Source: Virgibacillus phasianinus
GTDB taxonomy: Bacteria; Bacillota; Bacilli; Bacillales; Amphibacillaceae
Assembly (NCBI RefSeq): GCF_002216775.1
Contig: NZ_CP022315.1
Location: 1,302,001 to 1,366,000 of the forward strand
Reading direction: 5' to 3'
DNA: 64,000 nucleotides
Positions within the stretch are counted from its first letter, which is position 1, and each line of letters begins with the position of its first letter. This document shows positions 34,220-41,966 of the stretch, piece by piece. The notes under the pieces are model-generated. The model made no database searches and was not told the origin of the DNA. It saw only the letters and a program-made list of their open reading frames with translations. Position numbers and translations under genes: made by a program.

Positions 34220-34263
34220 AAGGACGACGGGTTGCGTGACCAGCTTCTTGTCGTCCTTTTTAG
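34220..34263 (+). terminator. Terminator of the sulfur/methyltransferase unit
   Basis: AAGGACGAC (34220-34228) pairs with GTCGTCCTT (34250-34258), followed by TTTAG. Confidence 0.8.
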
Positions 34264-34340
34264 ATACATTTCCTCCCTTTTGAACACAGTCCCCTCAACT
34301 AAAGTGGACATAAAATGGCAGTAGGAAGGGGGGACTTTAT

Positions 34341-34616
34341 ATGGAAGAAATATTATTACTTTCCTCCGTTTTGGCACCCGTAGTCTTGGCCTTAGTAGAG
34401 TTGGTTAAAAGGACCATTAATTTAAAGAAAAATTTCATTCCAATGGTGAGTTTAGTCATCGGGTTATTAATCGGTGCCGCTGCTTATCCATTCACTGATT
34501 TTGATTTAGCTATGCGTTTATGGTCTGGTGGTTTAGCTGGAATGGCTGGAACTGGATTATTTGAGCTATTTAAAAAGAATGAAGGATATACAAAGCAGAA
34601 AGATAAACGGATTTAA
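34341..34616 (+). CDS. Orphan holin-like membrane protein (r1t/A118 type)
   Basis: 91 residues with two to three hydrophobic helices (LLLSSVLAPVVLALVELV; FIPMVSLVIGLLIGAAAYPF; GGLAGMAGTGLFELF) and a charged tail, resembling phage r1t/A118-type holins. No endolysin, tail gene or other phage gene is nearby, so it is an isolated remnant or a recruited chromosomal holin. Start ATG follows GGAAGGGGGGACTTTAT. Its own promoter region and terminator make it monocistronic. Confidence 0.7.
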   Translation: MEEILLLSSVLAPVVLALVELVKRTINLKKNFIPMVSLVIGLLIGAAAYPFTDFDLAMRLWSGGLAGMAGTGLFELFKKNEGYTKQKDKRI

Positions 34617-34641
34617 ATGTAAACTCAAATCAAATCAAATG

Positions 34642-34676
34642 GGATACGGATTGTTAGACCGTCTGTATCCTTTTTG
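34642..34676 (+). terminator. Terminator of the holin-like gene
   Basis: GGATACGGA (34642-34650) pairs with TCTGTATCC (34662-34670) with one G-U pair, followed by TTTTTG. Confidence 0.8.
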
Positions 34677-34768
34677 TATTTCCAAAATAAAGGATTTTAG
34701 AGGCTGTTTGTCGAAATACTATTACATAAAGTTAATAGTAAATAATAGGAAAACCAAGGAGGATTCTC

Positions 34769-34969
34769 ATGAGTGACAAATTGCAAATTAAGGTAAACGA
34801 TAACGGATCTTTACGTGTTTCTGGTGACATCGAGTTGGTAGATGGGGAAGGAAATGCATACACCACAAAAAGAATATTTTCGCTCTGCCGTTGTGGCCAT
34901 TCATCAACGAAACCATTTTGTGATGGTACACATAAGAAGATAGGATTTGAGAGTAAGCCTAGGGTTTAG
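34769..34969 (+). CDS. CDGSH iron-sulfur protein
   Basis: 66 residues carrying the CDGSH motif CRCGHSSTKPFCDGTH; Cys40, Cys42, Cys51 and His55 should bind a [2Fe-2S] cluster. Such proteins act in redox or iron-sulfur handling. Start ATG follows AAGGAGGATTCTC. The phosphotransferase-like gene begins 26 bp later. Confidence 0.92.
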   Translation: MSDKLQIKVNDNGSLRVSGDIELVDGEGNAYTTKRIFSLCRCGHSSTKPFCDGTHKKIGFESKPRV

Positions 34970-34995
34970 GCGCTAAGTGGAAGGAAAGAGCGGGA

Positions 34996-35856
34996 TTGAA
35001 GGATCAATTACATAGCATCGCGTGGAAAGATAAAACGGTCAAACTTGATGAGTTATTGTGCCACAGTAGATTGCGTTTTGAGACTATGAATCAAGGAAAC
35101 GAAGCGGAAGTGACCAAAATTAGCACCGAATCGGAAAGCTTTGTGTTAAAATCCTGGAATCTTGATTCAAAACCAAATATCAGGTTCCAATATAATTTGC
35201 TAAATGCTCTTTCTGCACATGAAATAACTGTTTCAGAAGCAATAGGGTGGGGAGTGAATGCGGAAGGGAACCATGTACTTTTAACAACATTTGATGGAGA
35301 GCCAATTAGGAGATTCAATAGGGAAATGCTGACGAAAACTGCCCTTGTATTAGTGGATTTGCATAAGATCCCGACCAAGGCACTTGATGTAACCATGCCA
35401 ACGTATAATTTTATCGATTATTTTTATCATCCTGAAATAGAAAAATATCCTGATATACATGAAGTAATAAAAGCTTTACTAGAAAAAGTACAAGTTCAAC
35501 AGAATTGTGTTATTCATGGTGACTTTCATTTTGAGAATATCGTAGAGAAGAATGGGAAGTATGCAATAATCGATTGGACCAATGGGCAACTGGGCGATCA
35601 ACGATATGATTTTGCTTGGTCCTATACATTGCTTAGGATATACAGCCCATCCGACTGGGAATCAACTATGTTTCGTTCTGTTTATTTCAAGGAAAACCAG
35701 CTAGATGAAGAGGAAATTGAAATTTTTGAGGCTTTGGCGTGCTTGAGATGGATATTTCTAAACCGTAATAAAAGCGTCCCTATAAGGCGAGATACAATAA
35801 AACGTGTAAAGCGTGTATTACGAAATAATCCCTATCTAGCAAAAATCTCAATATAA
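34996..35856 (+). CDS. APH family phosphotransferase/kinase-like protein
   Basis: 286 residues of the aminoglycoside phosphotransferase (protein-kinase-like) fold: VIHGDFHFENIV supplies the catalytic Asp and Asn, AIIDWTNGQLGDQRYDFAW the metal-binding Asp. The substrate is unknown; antibiotic, choline or sugar kinases share this fold. Start TTG follows GGAAGGAAAGAGC. In line with CDGSH and the 2-hydroxyacid dehydrogenase, spaced 20-30 bp. Confidence 0.82.
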   Translation: MKDQLHSIAWKDKTVKLDELLCHSRLRFETMNQGNEAEVTKISTESESFVLKSWNLDSKPNIRFQYNLLNALSAHEITVSEAIGWGVNAEGNHVLLTTFDGEPIRRFNREMLTKTALVLVDLHKIPTKALDVTMPTYNFIDYFYHPEIEKYPDIHEVIKALLEKVQVQQNCVIHGDFHFENIVEKNGKYAIIDWTNGQLGDQRYDFAWSYTLLRIYSPSDWESTMFRSVYFKENQLDEEEIEIFEALACLRWIFLNRNKSVPIRRDTIKRVKRVLRNNPYLAKISI

Positions 35857-35877
35857 CTTAAAAGGAGGAATCAATTA

Positions 35878-36843
35878 ATGAATAAACCAAAAGTTATTGC
35901 CTATCAAGAGCTGCCGGATGTTGCTGTTAACCAGCTTAAGGAGCATGTAAATTTGATTCATATCAAGAATTTGGAACAGGATTATAAGACTTTTTTAAAT
36001 GAGTTAAAGGATTCTCAAGGATTAATTGGTATGGGGCTGCCAGTTTCTGCGGACCTTTTGGAGCAGGCTCCAGAGCTTAAAATTGTCAGCAATATTTCTG
36101 TTGGTTATGACAATTTTGATCTGGAGGAAATGAACAAGCATAGTGTGATGGGGACGAATACCCCTGATGTTTTAACAGACACAACTGCCGATGCAATGAT
36201 GGCCTTGGTGCTTGCCGCTGCTAGAAGAGTTCCAGAACTGGATCGATTTGTTAAGGATAAGAAGTGGACGGAAATGGTTGGGATGGAAGAGTACGGAATT
36301 GATGTTCACCATAAAAAGTTGGGTATTATTGGGATGGGCCGAATTGGTGCTGCAGTTGCAAAACGTGCTCATTTTGGCTTTGATATGGAAATTCTATATC
36401 ACAACAGATCAAAAAAGGAAAACGAATTTGGCGCTCAATATTGTAGCCTTGATGACCTTTTAGCGGAATCTGACTATGTTCTGCTGATGGCCCCTGCAAA
36501 TAAAAATACTCCGCCAATTATGGGCGAAAAGCAATTCTCCCAAATGAAGGAATCAGCGATATTCATAAATGGATCACGTGGCGAAAATGTCGATGAAAAA
36601 GCTTTAATTAAGAGCTTGAAGGCTGACCAAATTTACGCAGCTGCCTTGGATGTATTTGAAAAAGAACCAATTCAAACGGATAACGAACTGCTGCAGTTAA
36701 AAAATGTGGTCACCGTCCCGCATATTGGTTCAGCAACATTTGAAACCAGAATGAAAATGTTCGATTTAGCCATGAAGAATCTATTGCAAGGACTGAATCA
36801 TCAAGAGCCAGTAAACCTGGTCAACAAAGAGGCAATCATGTAG
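35878..36843 (+). CDS. D-2-hydroxyacid dehydrogenase
   Basis: 321 residues with the NAD-binding motif LGIIGMGRIGAAVAKRA (about 145-161) and the catalytic set Arg in NGSRGENVDEKAL, Glu in DVFEKEP and His in PHIGSATFETR. Close to the glyoxylate/gluconate-2-dehydrogenase group. It reduces 2-keto acids to D-2-hydroxy acids with NAD(P)H. Ribosome site AAAAGGAGG. Possibly co-transcribed with the phosphotransferase gene 21 bp upstream. Confidence 0.9.
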   Translation: MNKPKVIAYQELPDVAVNQLKEHVNLIHIKNLEQDYKTFLNELKDSQGLIGMGLPVSADLLEQAPELKIVSNISVGYDNFDLEEMNKHSVMGTNTPDVLTDTTADAMMALVLAAARRVPELDRFVKDKKWTEMVGMEEYGIDVHHKKLGIIGMGRIGAAVAKRAHFGFDMEILYHNRSKKENEFGAQYCSLDDLLAESDYVLLMAPANKNTPPIMGEKQFSQMKESAIFINGSRGENVDEKALIKSLKADQIYAAALDVFEKEPIQTDNELLQLKNVVTVPHIGSATFETRMKMFDLAMKNLLQGLNHQEPVNLVNKEAIM

Positions 36844-36928
36844 TAATACATAAAGTCCAGCCTCGTTATTCAATGTTGTACAAATCTTTATCGGTATAAA
36901 GTATAAAAAAAGATAAGGAGGAGCCTTT

Positions 36929-38584
36929 ATGGACGCAGATGTTATTGTAGTGGGAGCAGGACTTGCCGGATTGGTTGCGACAGCGGAAATCGCTGATAAA
37001 GGTAAAAAGGTTTTGCTATTGGACCAGGAACCAGAGGTATCGCTTGGCGGCCAAGCGTGGTGGTCATTCGGTGGATTATTTTTAATCGATTCCCCCGAAC
37101 AACGGCGGATGGGTGTAAGAGACTCGAAGGAATTAGCGTGGCAGGATTGGCTTGGTACAGCAGGTTTTGACAGGGATAATGATGAAGATTACTGGGGCAG
37201 GAAATGGGCAGAGGCATATGTCGACTTTGCTGCAGGTGAAAAACGTGCATGGCTGCGTAATATGGGTATACGCTTTTTTCCAGTAGTTGGATGGGCAGAA
37301 CGTGGTGGTTATCTGGCAGATGGCCATGGTAATTCGGTACCAAGATTTCATATTGTGTGGGGGACAGGCCCCGGAATCGTCGCCCCGTTTGAACGACGGG
37401 TTCGTAAGCATATAAAAAATGGAATGGTTATTTACAAACCACGGTATCGTGTCGACGATTTAATTACTGAGGGTGGCACGGTTGTTGGTGTGCATGGGTC
37501 GTTACTAAAGGATAGCTATGCTGCGCGCGGCAGGGAAAGTACAAGGGAGGTCATTGATGATTTCCAATACCGGGCAGAGGCGGTATTGGTCTCTAGTGGT
37601 GGAATCGGAGCTAATCATGACCTGATTCGTAAAAGTTGGCCAAGCCGGCTTGGAAAACCCCCTGAACACATGATTTCGGGTGTACCGGCACATGTTGACG
37701 GACGGATGCTCACAATAGCAGAAGATGCTGGCGGACGAGTCGTGAATCGGGATCGAATGTGGCATTATACAGAAGGATTAAACAACTGGAATCCAATTTG
37801 GAAGAACCATGGCATCCGGATACTTCCCGGTCCGTCATCTATTTGGCTGGACGCTGAGGGGAACCGGTTCCAGGCTCCAAATTTTCCCGGATTCGATACG
37901 CTTGGGACGCTTGAAGCAATTCAAAAAACTGGTTATGATTATTCCTGGTTTGTGTTGACGCAAAAAATTATCGAACAGGAATTTACACTGTCAGGATCAG
38001 AACAAAATCCAGATTTAACTGCAAAAAGTATAAAAAAAGTATTAAGCAGGGTACTTCCTGGGCCAACTTCACCAGTTAAGGCATTCATGGATAAAGGAGA
38101 AGACTTTGTTGTTGCGGATAATATCGACAACCTCGTAATTGGCATGAACAAACTTACCGGCAAAAGATTATTGGACCGGGATAACATTTTTCGGCAAATT
38201 GAGGCACGTGACAGGGAAATTGACAATACATTTACTAAGGACTTGCAGGTTACTGCAATTCGCGGCGCCCGCAACTATATTGGTGATAAATTAATTAGGG
38301 CTGCGAAGCCGCATAAGATATTAGATCATAAAAATGGACCGCTTATTGCGGTACGATTACATATTGTCAGCCGCAAGACGCTGGGAGGTTTACAAACTGA
38401 CTTAACTGGACAGGTACTTAATAAGTCAGGAGAAGCCATTCCTGGGCTTTATGCAGCCGGTGAGGTGTCAGGCTTCGGTGGTGGAGGTGTACACGGCTAT
38501 CGGGCTTTAGAAGGTACATTCTTGGGTGGATGCATATTCAGCGGACGTGAAGCTGGAAGAGGAATTGTTGAAAAACTAAATTAA
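36929..38584 (+). CDS. FAD-binding dehydrogenase (fumarate reductase/KstD-like flavoprotein)
   Basis: 551 residues. N-terminal FAD motif VIVVGAGLAGLVATAEIADK, followed by LGGQAWWSFGGLFL; C-terminal GLYAAGEVSGFGGGGVHGYR and EGTFLGGCIFSGREAGR close the FAD site. It belongs to the FAD-binding dehydrogenases related to fumarate reductase and 3-ketosteroid dehydrogenase; the true substrate is unknown. Start ATG after AAGGAGGAGCC; monocistronic with a terminator. Confidence 0.88.
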   Translation: MDADVIVVGAGLAGLVATAEIADKGKKVLLLDQEPEVSLGGQAWWSFGGLFLIDSPEQRRMGVRDSKELAWQDWLGTAGFDRDNDEDYWGRKWAEAYVDFAAGEKRAWLRNMGIRFFPVVGWAERGGYLADGHGNSVPRFHIVWGTGPGIVAPFERRVRKHIKNGMVIYKPRYRVDDLITEGGTVVGVHGSLLKDSYAARGRESTREVIDDFQYRAEAVLVSSGGIGANHDLIRKSWPSRLGKPPEHMISGVPAHVDGRMLTIAEDAGGRVVNRDRMWHYTEGLNNWNPIWKNHGIRILPGPSSIWLDAEGNRFQAPNFPGFDTLGTLEAIQKTGYDYSWFVLTQKIIEQEFTLSGSEQNPDLTAKSIKKVLSRVLPGPTSPVKAFMDKGEDFVVADNIDNLVIGMNKLTGKRLLDRDNIFRQIEARDREIDNTFTKDLQVTAIRGARNYIGDKLIRAAKPHKILDHKNGPLIAVRLHIVSRKTLGGLQTDLTGQVLNKSGEAIPGLYAAGEVSGFGGGGVHGYRALEGTFLGGCIFSGREAGRGIVEKLN

Positions 38585-38597
38585 GCAGATAATAAAT

Positions 38598-38623
38598 CCT
38601 ATCAAACATGATAGGGTTTTTTT
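38598..38623 (+). terminator. Terminator of the FAD dehydrogenase
   Basis: CCTATCA (38598-38604) pairs with TGATAGG (38609-38615), followed by GTTTTTTT. Confidence 0.8.
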
Positions 38624-38710
38624 ACATGTTCAGTTTTTGGAACACACGGCTTGTCGTCAAGAACCGATGCCTGAAAATGCATAAATGGAAAATATCCCCA
38701 CTAAATGAAA

Positions 38711-38740
38711 TAAAACTTTTTTTAATCTCCATGCGTCTAT
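38711..38740 (+). promoter_or_regulatory. Candidate ECF (SigV) autoregulatory promoter
   Basis: AAAAC (38712-38716) and CGTC (38734-38737) are separated by 17 bases, matching the AAC...CGTC/CGTA form of ECF promoters. It lies 50-80 bp upstream of sigV. Confidence 0.45.
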
Positions 38741-38791
38741 ACTATGTAACACAAAGAGGATACGTATCTAAGCAAAAGGAGCTCTCTTTTC

Positions 38792-39286
38792 ATGAAGAAA
38801 AACAAGACAGAGGATATATTTATCCAATTCATCGTAGAAAACAAAGAAAATTTCTATCGGCTGGCATTTAGTTATGTAAAAAATGCTGAAGATGCCCTGG
38901 ATATAGTTCAGGAATCAATTGAAAAGACGATTGCAAAAAAAGCTTCCTTGAAGGATGGCCAATCGATTAAAAGCTGGTTTTATAAAATAGTAGTAAATAC
39001 ATCCCTGGATTTTTTAAGGAAGCATAAGAAGATGTCTTTGGTTGATGAAGAGGCCTTGGAGTATTTTATCTCCGGAGAAAATGATGTTTACCAGGATATT
39101 GATTTACAAAGGTCGTTAGACGAATTGCCGATGAAATTCAAGAGCATTATTATATTAAGGTTTTTTGAGGATTTACAAATTGATGAAGTGGCAGAGATAC
39201 TGCATGAAAACACAAACACGATAAAAACTCGATTATATAAAGCACTGAAATTACTAAGGATAAAAATGAATGGATCATCATTTTGA
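38792..39286 (+). CDS. sigV: ECF sigma factor, SigV-like
   Basis: 164 residues, ECF size. Region 2 (NFYRLAFSYVKNAEDALDIVQ) and region 4 (FKSIIILRFFEDLQIDEVAE...NTIKTRLYKAL) are clear. Assignment to SigV rests on the RsiV homologue 27 bp downstream. In Bacillus and Enterococcus SigV answers lysozyme by raising peptidoglycan modification. Start ATG follows AAAAGGAGCTC. Confidence 0.87.
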   Translation: MKKNKTEDIFIQFIVENKENFYRLAFSYVKNAEDALDIVQESIEKTIAKKASLKDGQSIKSWFYKIVVNTSLDFLRKHKKMSLVDEEALEYFISGENDVYQDIDLQRSLDELPMKFKSIIILRFFEDLQIDEVAEILHENTNTIKTRLYKALKLLRIKMNGSSF

Positions 39287-39313
39287 TTCATTATATTTTT
39301 GGAGGATGGACAG

Positions 39314-40201
39314 ATGGATAAAAAGCTGGAAGATCTAAAAAAGAAGTACATGGAAACACCTATTCCAAAAGAACTCGATGAAGTGGTTCAATCTGCTATT
39401 AAGCGAAATGAAAAGAAATCACGTCGACCTATTCCTAAGTCTCTAATTGGATTAGCCGCAGCAATGGTTATCTTACTGGTAAGTATAAATACAAGCCCAG
39501 CATTCGCAAAAAGTCTAGCGAAGATACCTGTTGTCGGGCCTGTCATAGAAGTATTGACAATACAAGAGATTCATGTGAAAGATGATAATTACAATGCGGA
39601 TATAAGGGTTCCTGAGGTAAATAACTTTGAAAATAAAGGTCTTGAAAAAAGCCTTAATCAAAAATATTTGAAGGAAAACAAGCAATTATATGAAACATTC
39701 AAGAAAAAGATGGAAGAACTAGAAGCAAAAGGCGGCGGCCATTTAAGTATTGATTCTAACTATAAAGTGATAACAGACAACGCTCAAATCTTTACGATAA
39801 AACGATCTGTTGTGAAAACGGAGGCATCATCTTATACGACTGTTAAATACGATACGATCGATAAACAGAAACAAATCATGCTGACACTTCCAATACTTTT
39901 TAAAAATGATGATTATATTGAAGCGATTAGTGAAGCTGTTAAGGACCAAATGCGAGTTAAAATGAAAAAAGACCCGAATCAAATTTACTGGGTTAGCGGT
40001 GCAGGAGTAGAAGACTTAAACCTTGTTAATGAATTTGAACATATTACCGCCGATCAAAGCTTCTACATTAATGAGGATTATAAGTTAGTAATCGTCTTCG
40101 ATGAATATGAAGTGGCCCCTGGTTACATGGGTACCAGTGAGTTTGTTATTCCAACTAAGAAAATCGAAAAAGAATTAGTAGGCGACGACTATATTAAGTA
40201 A
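39314..40201 (+). CDS. rsiV: Anti-sigma factor RsiV
   Basis: 295 residues. A cytoplasmic N-terminus (about 1-45), one membrane helix (SLIGLAAAMVILLVSI) and an extracellular DUF4163/DUF3298 domain (about 85-295), as in RsiV, which holds SigV and is itself a lysozyme receptor. Start ATG 39314 is eight bases after GGAGG; an earlier TTG overlaps that site. A terminator follows, so sigV-rsiV form a two-gene unit. Confidence 0.9.
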   Translation: MDKKLEDLKKKYMETPIPKELDEVVQSAIKRNEKKSRRPIPKSLIGLAAAMVILLVSINTSPAFAKSLAKIPVVGPVIEVLTIQEIHVKDDNYNADIRVPEVNNFENKGLEKSLNQKYLKENKQLYETFKKKMEELEAKGGGHLSIDSNYKVITDNAQIFTIKRSVVKTEASSYTTVKYDTIDKQKQIMLTLPILFKNDDYIEAISEAVKDQMRVKMKKDPNQIYWVSGAGVEDLNLVNEFEHITADQSFYINEDYKLVIVFDEYEVAPGYMGTSEFVIPTKKIEKELVGDDYIK

Positions 40202-40208
40202 ATATCGT

Positions 40209-40244
40209 TTATCCCTCTACTACCAAATAGAGGGATAACTTTTG
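40209..40244 (+). terminator. Terminator of sigV-rsiV
   Basis: TTATCCCTCTA (40209-40219) pairs with TAGAGGGATAA (40228-40238), followed by CTTTTG. Confidence 0.8.
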
Positions 40245-40344
40245 CTTTTCACTGCGAAAATTGTCGTTTTTTAAGGTTTTTTTCTCGAAATCTGTACAAA
40301 TTATGGTTAAAGGTCATTAAATGTATTTCCAGGGGGATGGTCCA

Positions 40345-41208
40345 ATGAATAAACATAGACATTTAAATCGCAGGGGTAAACTTATGGTATTAATGCTGTC
40401 AATCACTGCATTGCTTCTGTTTATTGGATTGATAGGAGGTAATAAGAATGAAAAGGCCGATCAAAGGGTTTCATCCATTCCGGCTACCCCGGCAGCACAA
40501 TTATTATCATCGTTTGCACCTAAGAAGGCTTTTGCAAATTCCAAATTAGATCAATCCATCCAAAGTAAAGAAGATAATCAGGAAAAGACAATCTATTTAA
40601 CATTTGATGATGGACCAACGTCACATACAAGTCAATTAATGGATACACTTAATCAATACAATGCTAAGGCGACGTTTTTCATGCTAGGTCCAAACATACG
40701 ATCACATCCATCAGTAGTAAAAAGAGCAGTTGAAGAAGGATTCGGAATTGGATTGCACGGTATATCACACAGTGTTGAACAAATATACGCTTCGAAATCA
40801 GCACCTTTAGAGGAAATGACAAAGGATCAGAGTATTTTACAAAAAATAACGGGACTGGAGACCGATCTTGTTCGTCTTCCGTATGGCAGTATCCCTTATT
40901 TAACAGTGGATATGCGGGAACTGCTCAATGAAGGCGGATTTAACATTTGGGACTGGAATGTTGATAGCAGGGACTGGGAATTAAAGGACGGAAGCTATAT
41001 AAAAAATACGATTCAGGAGATTCAGGAGGTCGAGCAAAGGGGTGAAACGCCAGTTGTCCTCATGCATGATAAGCAGGAGACAATCCGTTACCTGCCGGAA
41101 TTATTAGCTTATCTGCAACAAGAAGGATACAAAACGAAAAAGCTGACAAATGGAATACCAGCTTTAACATTTAGATGTGCCGGCCGTTGTCGTGCTCTGA
41201 ACAGTTAA
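40345..41208 (+). CDS. Polysaccharide deacetylase (peptidoglycan GlcNAc deacetylase-like)
   Basis: 287 residues with an N-terminal membrane anchor (LMVLMLSITALLLFIGLIGG) and a NodB domain: TFDDGPTSHTS (catalytic Asp), GLHGISHS (metal His), RLPYGS, WDWNVDSRDW and VVLMHDK. Deacetylation of peptidoglycan GlcNAc gives lysozyme resistance, and its place directly after sigV-rsiV mirrors Enterococcus sigV-pgdA. ATG 40345 has AGGGGGATGG upstream and is chosen over 40321. Own promoter is possible because of the preceding terminator. Confidence 0.87.
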   Translation: MNKHRHLNRRGKLMVLMLSITALLLFIGLIGGNKNEKADQRVSSIPATPAAQLLSSFAPKKAFANSKLDQSIQSKEDNQEKTIYLTFDDGPTSHTSQLMDTLNQYNAKATFFMLGPNIRSHPSVVKRAVEEGFGIGLHGISHSVEQIYASKSAPLEEMTKDQSILQKITGLETDLVRLPYGSIPYLTVDMRELLNEGGFNIWDWNVDSRDWELKDGSYIKNTIQEIQEVEQRGETPVVLMHDKQETIRYLPELLAYLQQEGYKTKKLTNGIPALTFRCAGRCRALNS

Positions 41209-41260
41209 GTGCGATAACGTAAGCAACCAGGAAAGATGAAAGTGTTCGGAGGGTATGAAT

Positions 41261-41926
41261 GTGTTTAGAAGAATAATCATTGTATTAAACTGTCTGGTTC
41301 TGATGGGATTTCTGCTTACAGGATGCCATCAGGATGAAAAAAGGGCGAAGAGCATTTATAAAAGCCTGGAAAAGTCAGCACACATTGAACAAAAATTTGC
41401 AGATGAATTGAGGCAGTTGAAGAAAGCAAGTCAGAGCGAACAGACTATATATAATGAAATTATTGCGCTAGACATTAATCAAGAAAGTGAAATTGAGAAA
41501 AGGGTTGAAAATGCGCAAACGTGCAACCAACATATGAGGAAGTCTTTACAAGAGGCAAAAAATAGCTTCGACAATGCCTATAAGGCCTTCCTGGCAGTCA
41601 AACCCGCCTCCGAGAAAATAAAAAAGCCTAAAAGGGAAGAAGAGGTTAAAAGTATAATTCAGCTAATGGAAAAGCGCAAGGACTTATTTCAATCCTATTT
41701 CAATAAATATATAGACTCACTTAAGGACAATAAAGATTTTTACAAACAGCTGCAAAATGAACAGATTAAAAATTCCAGACTTGAAGAAGAAATTGAAGCA
41801 CTCAATCAGTCCTATAGTGGTATGAAAAAGCAGGAACAGAAGTTTAATCGCTCAACAAAACGATTCAACGCGGCAAAACAGCAATATTACCAAAACGCAA
41901 AGCTAGATGTAGAGGATAATAAATAA
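41261..41926 (+). CDS. ykyA: YkyA-like cell-wall lipoprotein
   Basis: 221 residues with a lipobox LLTGC (Cys about residue 22) and then an almost wholly helical, charged, coiled-coil domain, as in YkyA (putative cell-wall binding lipoprotein). Function unknown, envelope-located. The ATG 41255 is too close to GGAGGG; GTG 41261, seven bases after it, is the likelier start. A bidirectional terminator separates it from the convergent inhA. Confidence 0.85.
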   Translation: MFRRIIIVLNCLVLMGFLLTGCHQDEKRAKSIYKSLEKSAHIEQKFADELRQLKKASQSEQTIYNEIIALDINQESEIEKRVENAQTCNQHMRKSLQEAKNSFDNAYKAFLAVKPASEKIKKPKREEEVKSIIQLMEKRKDLFQSYFNKYIDSLKDNKDFYKQLQNEQIKNSRLEEEIEALNQSYSGMKKQEQKFNRSTKRFNAAKQQYYQNAKLDVEDNK

Positions 41927-41928
41927 AA

Positions 41929-41965
41929 AACGCTGCCTTCCAAATATGGATGGCAGCGTTTTTGT
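41929..41965. terminator. Bidirectional terminator
   Basis: AACGCTGCC (41929-41937) pairs with GGCAGCGTT (41952-41960), with A/T runs on both sides, between ykyA and inhA. Confidence 0.85.
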
Positions 41966-41966
41966 A

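Noticed and set aside
34341-34616. A prophage at the holin-like gene.
   Set aside because: No integrase, terminase, tail or endolysin gene and no attachment-site duplication nearby.
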